Below, one piece after another: positions 60,484 through 64,000 of a DNA stretch of 64,000 nucleotides (position 1 is its first letter; each line of letters starts with the position of its first letter). Both the position numbers and the translations under genes were made by a program. The stretch is from Arthrobacter sp. cf158. GTDB taxonomy: Bacteria; Actinomycetota; Actinomycetes; Actinomycetales; Micrococcaceae. The stretch lies in assembly GCF_900106835.1 (NCBI RefSeq), contig NZ_FNNR01000006.1, positions 186,001 through 250,000 of the forward strand, in the 5' to 3' direction. The notes under the pieces are model-generated. The model was not told the origin of the DNA, ran no database searches, and saw nothing but the letters and a program-made list of their open reading frames with translations.

Positions 60484-62205
60484 CTAGCTCGGTGGGGCCG
60501 AGCGCCGGCCCCTCCCGTCAGAGGGGGAACGCCATTGGCTTTCGGGGGCCAAAAATGACGGGGTGTCAGAGCTGTTTGTCAGGGAATTTGAGGGTCCGGC
60601 TATGGCATGGCCCAGGCCTGACAGCATCGCTTGGGAAGTGATCTCTGCAGCCTTGGCAGGTTCCTGCCACGGTGAATGTGCCTCGAAACCATTGCCGTCC
60701 ACCGAAACCCCAGCATGTCCGGGTTGGGAGGTGGGGTTCATCCCTGAACGCGGTGGAATGGTGTCCCGTGACTCGTCGGCGCTGACGTACGCGCCGTAAT
60801 AGCCATAGTTGAGATCGCCCTGTCCCTTGGTAGCCACGCAGTTGAGGATGACGCCCAGCACCCGCCCTTGAACGCGCGTCAGGTTGCTGAGGGCCCTGTA
60901 CAGGGTGTCCCGGGTGGTCTTACGGGCGCGTGCAACCACCAGGGTGCCGTCTGCGACGCGGGAAAGGACAGCTGCGTCCGTGACAGGGAGCAGAGGCGGC
61001 GCATCAATGAGGACAATAGCCCGCTGCGCCAGGTCTTTCAGCAGGTGTTCCATCGCCCGTGACCCAAGGAGCTCAGAGGGATTTGGTGGTATTCGACCCG
61101 CGGTGAGGATTCTGAGCCGCGGATTCGGGCCCCATTCCTGAAGTACGTCGTCGATGGATGCCCGGCCTGAGAGAATATCGGTCACGCCTACATCCGGCAG
61201 GACATCGAAAACCTGATGAACCGTGGGCCGGCGAAGGTCGGCATCAACAACGATGACGTCTCTTCCGGCAGCGGCGATCGTCGCAGCAAGATTGCTGGTT
61301 ACAGTGCTCTTGCCCTCGGAAGGCAGAGAACTGGTAATCAGAAGAATACGGGGTGGGTTGTCCACGTCAATAAAGTTCAGGTTGGTCCGAAGTTCCCGCA
61401 AGGCCTCAGCCATGGCATGGCCGCCAGGAACGCGGTGAACCACCGATGTACTTTCAAGGACGCTTGATTTTTCACTGAGCCGTTTGTCCAACGGCAAGGT
61501 TCCAACAACCGCGAGGCCGAACAACCGTTCGATTTCGCTTGCTGCGCGGATCCTGCGGTCAAAGTGGTTGCGGGCCAGGGCATAGCCAAGGCCAACCAGC
61601 AAACCACCGGCCAAGCCAATTCCAATGGTCGCGGTCAGCAGGGGGGAAACAGGTGCCGAGGGCAGGGTTGCTTTCGCCAACGGGACGATCTTGGTGACAG
61701 GCTCTGTGCCCGGGCTGGCATTCCCCTTGTCCAATTCGTAGACCTGTGACGCCAGAGCGGCAACCCACGCATCAGCCACATTTTGGGCTGTCTGGGCATC
61801 TGAGGATCGTGCGGTGATTCGAATCTCAACCGAATCGAGGGGAACACTCACGCTGATGGATCTTGTGATGTCCGGTGCCGATTCCTTCAAACCCAAGGTC
61901 CTGATGACGCTTTCAGCGACCAGGATGGACTCGCCAACTGATTGATAACCCTTGGCTTTGGATTTGGCCAGGCTGTCCCCAGCGAGGGACAAACCGAGGT
62001 TCTCGGCCCCGGCGGCGACCACTATGCCGCTGGATTCAGCTGCGTAGACCTTGGGCTGCAGGGCATACCAGCCAAGGGATCCTCCCGTCATTAACACCGT
62101 GATGACCAGGATCCCGAGCCAATGTGAGCGGACTACGGAAAGGAGGTCATTGCCTGACATCCCTTGAGGTTTATCGTCCTGCAGCAATTGTGTGGTCCTC
62201 TCCAT
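60484..62205 (-). CDS. Wzz-type chain-length regulator fused to BY-kinase (polysaccharide tyrosine autokinase)
   Basis: 573 residues. Membrane segments at about 30-48 and 190-212 flank the extracellular Wzz domain. The cytoplasmic kinase domain has Walker A SSLPSEGKST (292-301), Walker A' VVDADLRRP (319-327) and Walker B IVLIDAPP (397-404). Tyrosines follow in NYGYYGAY, a short autophosphorylation cluster, and a Ser/Pro-rich tail of about 90 residues ends the protein. BY-kinases cycle phosphorylation to control polymer length and export. The tail is longer than usual. Confidence 0.93.
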   Translation of the reverse strand: MERTTQLLQDDKPQGMSGNDLLSVVRSHWLGILVITVLMTGGSLGWYALQPKVYAAESSGIVVAAGAENLGLSLAGDSLAKSKAKGYQSVGESILVAESVIRTLGLKESAPDITRSISVSVPLDSVEIRITARSSDAQTAQNVADAWVAALASQVYELDKGNASPGTEPVTKIVPLAKATLPSAPVSPLLTATIGIGLAGGLLVGLGYALARNHFDRRIRAASEIERLFGLAVVGTLPLDKRLSEKSSVLESTSVVHRVPGGHAMAEALRELRTNLNFIDVDNPPRILLITSSLPSEGKSTVTSNLAATIAAAGRDVIVVDADLRRPTVHQVFDVLPDVGVTDILSGRASIDDVLQEWGPNPRLRILTAGRIPPNPSELLGSRAMEHLLKDLAQRAIVLIDAPPLLPVTDAAVLSRVADGTLVVARARKTTRDTLYRALSNLTRVQGRVLGVILNCVATKGQGDLNYGYYGAYVSADESRDTIPPRSGMNPTSQPGHAGVSVDGNGFEAHSPWQEPAKAAEITSQAMLSGLGHAIAGPSNSLTNSSDTPSFLAPESQWRSPSDGRGRRSAPPS

Positions 62206-62290
62206 GCATGCCAGGTGCGTACTATTCCAAGACTGTTATGTCAGTCTCGGTACTGTCATGAGGCACTGAGAACCTCATATACGTCTGGCC

Positions 62291-62704
62291 TCAGTACCTA
62301 GGCTCAGCCCCCTTGGATGGCCCATCGGGTTGCGCAGCTGATGAACGCTCGATGCTCTCGGCGAGGCCGTGAACGGACAGTTCGGTCAAAAAGCTCCGAA
62401 CCTGCTCCGCCATGGAAGTTCCGTTCACGTCCAGGAAAGCCCTGTTCAACTCCTGGAGAATGTCGCCTTCAGTCCGCGTTCCATCAATGAGTTCCCAGAT
62501 GGCGGCCGCCGAGCCCAGCAGAACAAGGGGGGAACCTTGATTCAGATTCAGGAGAGCCCAGCGCTCTTCACCGTGAGTGGGGACTTCAGCGACGGCTTTT
62601 GCCTTATGCCAGAACTGCGTCACGTGCATGTACCTGTTTCCTGGAATCCGGGGCGCACCCTTGGAGGCAGTCTTAACAACTGCCGGGCCCGCACTTATGG
62701 TCAA
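62291..62704 (-). CDS. PqqD-family (RRE) protein
   Basis: 137 residues. After about 30 basic residues, WALLNLNQGSPLVLLGSAAA then IWELIDGTRTEGDILQELNR and the final helix MAEQVRSFLTELSVHGLAES give the PqqD winged helix. PqqD proteins bind leader peptides for modification, but they also occur in exopolysaccharide loci beside HprK-like proteins with unknown roles. The start is TTG at 62704, overlapping the stop of a 39-codon frame (TTGA). An 85-base gap separates it from the Wzz/BY-kinase gene downstream. Confidence 0.85.
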   Translation of the reverse strand: MTISAGPAVVKTASKGAPRIPGNRYMHVTQFWHKAKAVAEVPTHGEERWALLNLNQGSPLVLLGSAAAIWELIDGTRTEGDILQELNRAFLDVNGTSMAEQVRSFLTELSVHGLAESIERSSAAQPDGPSKGAEPRY

Positions 62705-62820
62705 TCTGCGCGGAGTGCCTTGTGACCCCGCTTTGAAAGGTTGCTTTCAAGGCGCCTCAGCGCGTCCAGCTCCGTATCCGTGATCGGCCGGTTCTCCGTA
62801 TTTACGCCTTGATTTGTCAG
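62701..62820 (-). CDS. Candidate 39-residue coupled small protein with CTG start
   Basis: An open frame starts with CTG overlapping the glycosyltransferase stop (CTGA) and ends with TGA overlapping the pqqD TTG start (TTGA). About two thirds of its codons end in G or C. It predicts a charged peptide with the amphipathic helix TDTELDALRRLESNLSKR and a basic end. No ATG, GTG or TTG is in frame and no binding site is evident, so translation would depend on coupling. It could be a genuine small protein, a peptide substrate for the PqqD protein, or chance. Confidence 0.4.
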   Translation of the reverse strand: MTNQGVNTENRPITDTELDALRRLESNLSKRGHKALRAD

Positions 62821-64000
62821 TACTTATGGTGGGTCGCCACATTCCTCGACTCGTTGATCGCTGGGGGAGGCGAGGCGTCCGAACCGGCTTTGGTCAGATC
62901 GCGGTAAACGTCTTCAAGCTGCTTGGTAACACTGTCTATGGAGAAGCGTTCCCTGGTCAGTTTGATGGCGGCAGCCGACGAAGATGCCAACAGGCCCGGC
63001 TCCTCCAAGAAACGACGCAGGGCGGCAGAAAGGCTGTGGACGGATGAGTCGCAGACGATGCCCGCTCCGGACTCTGCAATGAAAGGGGCAAGTCCGCAAC
63101 TGTCAGTCACAATGACCGGAACGCCCACGGACATTGCCTCCAGGACGCTCATGGGAAATGGTTCGTCAACTGACGGCAACACATACACCGATGCCCTTCT
63201 CATTCGGTCCAGAGTTTTGCTGGGTTGCAATGGCCCCTCAAGCCGGATCCAACCGGACGATCCCAAGGCCTGAATCTGACGTCGAACCTCCGGCTCCTCG
63301 CCTTCGTCCGGTCCCACCAGAGCCACTTCCATCGGCTTGTCGGTGGTCGTGGAGAGAAGAGTGGCTGCCTGGACAAGCACCGAAGGCCTTTTGCGTTTAT
63401 GCAGTCGTGCCAGGTAGAGGAATTCGAAGGACGTTGTCTCTTTGTCTTCGGCGGCGTCAGCCCGGGGCACTCCATTAACCAGCCGTTCCAGGGTTCCGTG
63501 ACGGGCACCCAGAAGCCCTCCGAGTGATCTCTGTTCTTCGGGCGTCAGCCAAAAGCATCGCTTGCTGGCCCGCAGCACGCGAAGTGTCACCAGGGTGTCC
63601 AGAATCCTGGCGAGCTTCTTATCGGATTCGTCGATCATCCCGTGGGTTTGGACCACAAAAGGAATGCCCCGCATGAGGCAAAGGAGGGCGGCCGGAAGCA
63701 TCACCAAGTCCCGCGCAAGGTGGAGGTGAACAATATCTGCACCCTTGAGCGCCTGCCACAGCGCCGGCAACATTGCTGGAGCTGCCAGCCCGGCAAACCC
63801 GGTGCCGGGGATGATGCGGATCGCCCTGAAGAGGCGCGACCGCACACCGTCGCCAAAGTACGGTTGGTCCACTTCCCCGCGCACCCCGGCGAATACTTGA
63901 ACCTGGTGTCCGTGCCTGGCAAGTTCCATCGACTGGTTTTGCGCAACCCGCACGGGCCCGCCGTAGGCGCCGTCCGGGCTGACCAGGGTTACCACCTGGA
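62817..64000 (-). CDS. Glycosyltransferase family 4 (5' end outside the window)
   Basis: At least 392 residues, open to the right edge. The N-terminal part begins inside a GT-B Rossmann fold (VTLVSPDGAYGGPVRVAQNQ), and the acceptor region continues with ADIVHLHLARDLVMLP. The donor domain shows EFLYLARLHKRKRP, PSVDEPFPMSVLEAMSVGVP and the EX7E-type glutamates of GT4 retaining transferases. The frame has a GTG at 63995 but almost certainly starts further upstream. It adds a sugar to the lipid-linked polysaccharide unit. Its stop overlaps the small frame before pqqD. Confidence 0.9.
   Translation of the reverse strand, partial: QVVTLVSPDGAYGGPVRVAQNQSMELARHGHQVQVFAGVRGEVDQPYFGDGVRSRLFRAIRIIPGTGFAGLAAPAMLPALWQALKGADIVHLHLARDLVMLPAALLCLMRGIPFVVQTHGMIDESDKKLARILDTLVTLRVLRASKRCFWLTPEEQRSLGGLLGARHGTLERLVNGVPRADAAEDKETTSFEFLYLARLHKRKRPSVLVQAATLLSTTTDKPMEVALVGPDEGEEPEVRRQIQALGSSGWIRLEGPLQPSKTLDRMRRASVYVLPSVDEPFPMSVLEAMSVGVPVIVTDSCGLAPFIAESGAGIVCDSSVHSLSAALRRFLEEPGLLASSSAAAIKLTRERFSIDSVTKQLEDVYRDLTKAGSDASPPPAINESRNVATHHKY

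Noticed and set aside
1..64000. Prophage, integrative element or genomic island boundary
   Set aside because: No integrase, transposase, attachment repeat at the tRNA-Leu, or phage structural gene was found; the tRNA is followed by ordinary genes.

Overview
The window is high-GC actinobacterial chromosome, most like Arthrobacter/Paenarthrobacter (Micrococcaceae). That assignment is an inference from base composition, the gene families, the rpsF-ssb-rpsR-rplI then dnaB block, a tRNA without an encoded CCA, and the many leaderless-type promoters (TANNNT followed 6-7 nt later by the start codon). No species can be proven from the sequence alone. There are no insertion sequences, integrases, phage modules or CRISPR arrays.

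Region by region. 1-4.2 kb: a MacB-type ABC exporter divergent from a NarL-type two-component system. 4.3-12 kb: a very large secreted GH31 glycosidase, a lipoprotein-type penicillin-binding transpeptidase and an ABC-F protein, separated by strong hairpins; the last hairpin is followed by a small 33-bp tandem repeat array. 12.2-16.4 kb: a DeoR regulator and MFS transporter, a PAP2 phosphatase whose 3' end overlaps the transporter, and a divergent PAP2-lipid kinase fusion. 16.6-20.5 kb: an ABC-2 exporter with its own kinase and regulator. 20.5-25.4 kb: a Tat lipoprotein of the intradiol dioxygenase fold, an M18 aminopeptidase, an amino acid permease behind a 22-bp perfect palindrome, and two small membrane proteins. 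25.5-28.0 kb: tRNA-Leu(GAG), a YnfA protein, then rpsF-ssb-rpsR-rplI with a leader that resembles the S6:S18 autoregulatory RNA. 28-44.3 kb: housekeeping and accessory single genes, including a decayed IclR regulator, an ABC exporter, lipid kinase, ANTAR protein, HMG-CoA-lyase/CoA-transferase pair, hydrolases, and two membrane-anchored proteins with ribosomal L7/L12-like C-terminal motifs. 44.3-46.3 kb: a 590-bp spacer with six DnaA boxes, then dnaB with a TTG start.

46.9-55.1 kb is a complete catabolic island. The minus strand carries a TIM-barrel isomerase, an SDR dehydrogenase, a DhaK-DhaL fused ketose kinase and an RpiB-type isomerase. The plus strand carries an MHS-family transporter, a split transketolase and a GntR/FCD regulator. 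Matching ACTGTNNACAGT operators lie in the divergent promoter and in front of the regulator. The best reading is uptake and breakdown of a four-carbon polyol or ketose (erythrulose/threitol/erythritol type), delivering erythrose 4-phosphate to transketolase.

55.4-64 kb is a polysaccharide-type locus: polyprenyl-phosphate sugar transferase, Wzz/BY-kinase and glycosyltransferase. It is mixed with an HPr-kinase-like protein that ends in a PqqD domain, a separate PqqD protein, a Tat-exported Ig-like protein and a LuxR regulator. A 39-codon reading frame with 4-base overlaps to both neighbours (CTGA and TTGA) sits between the glycosyltransferase and pqqD. This HprK/PqqD/small-peptide association is the most likely place in the window for an undescribed system.
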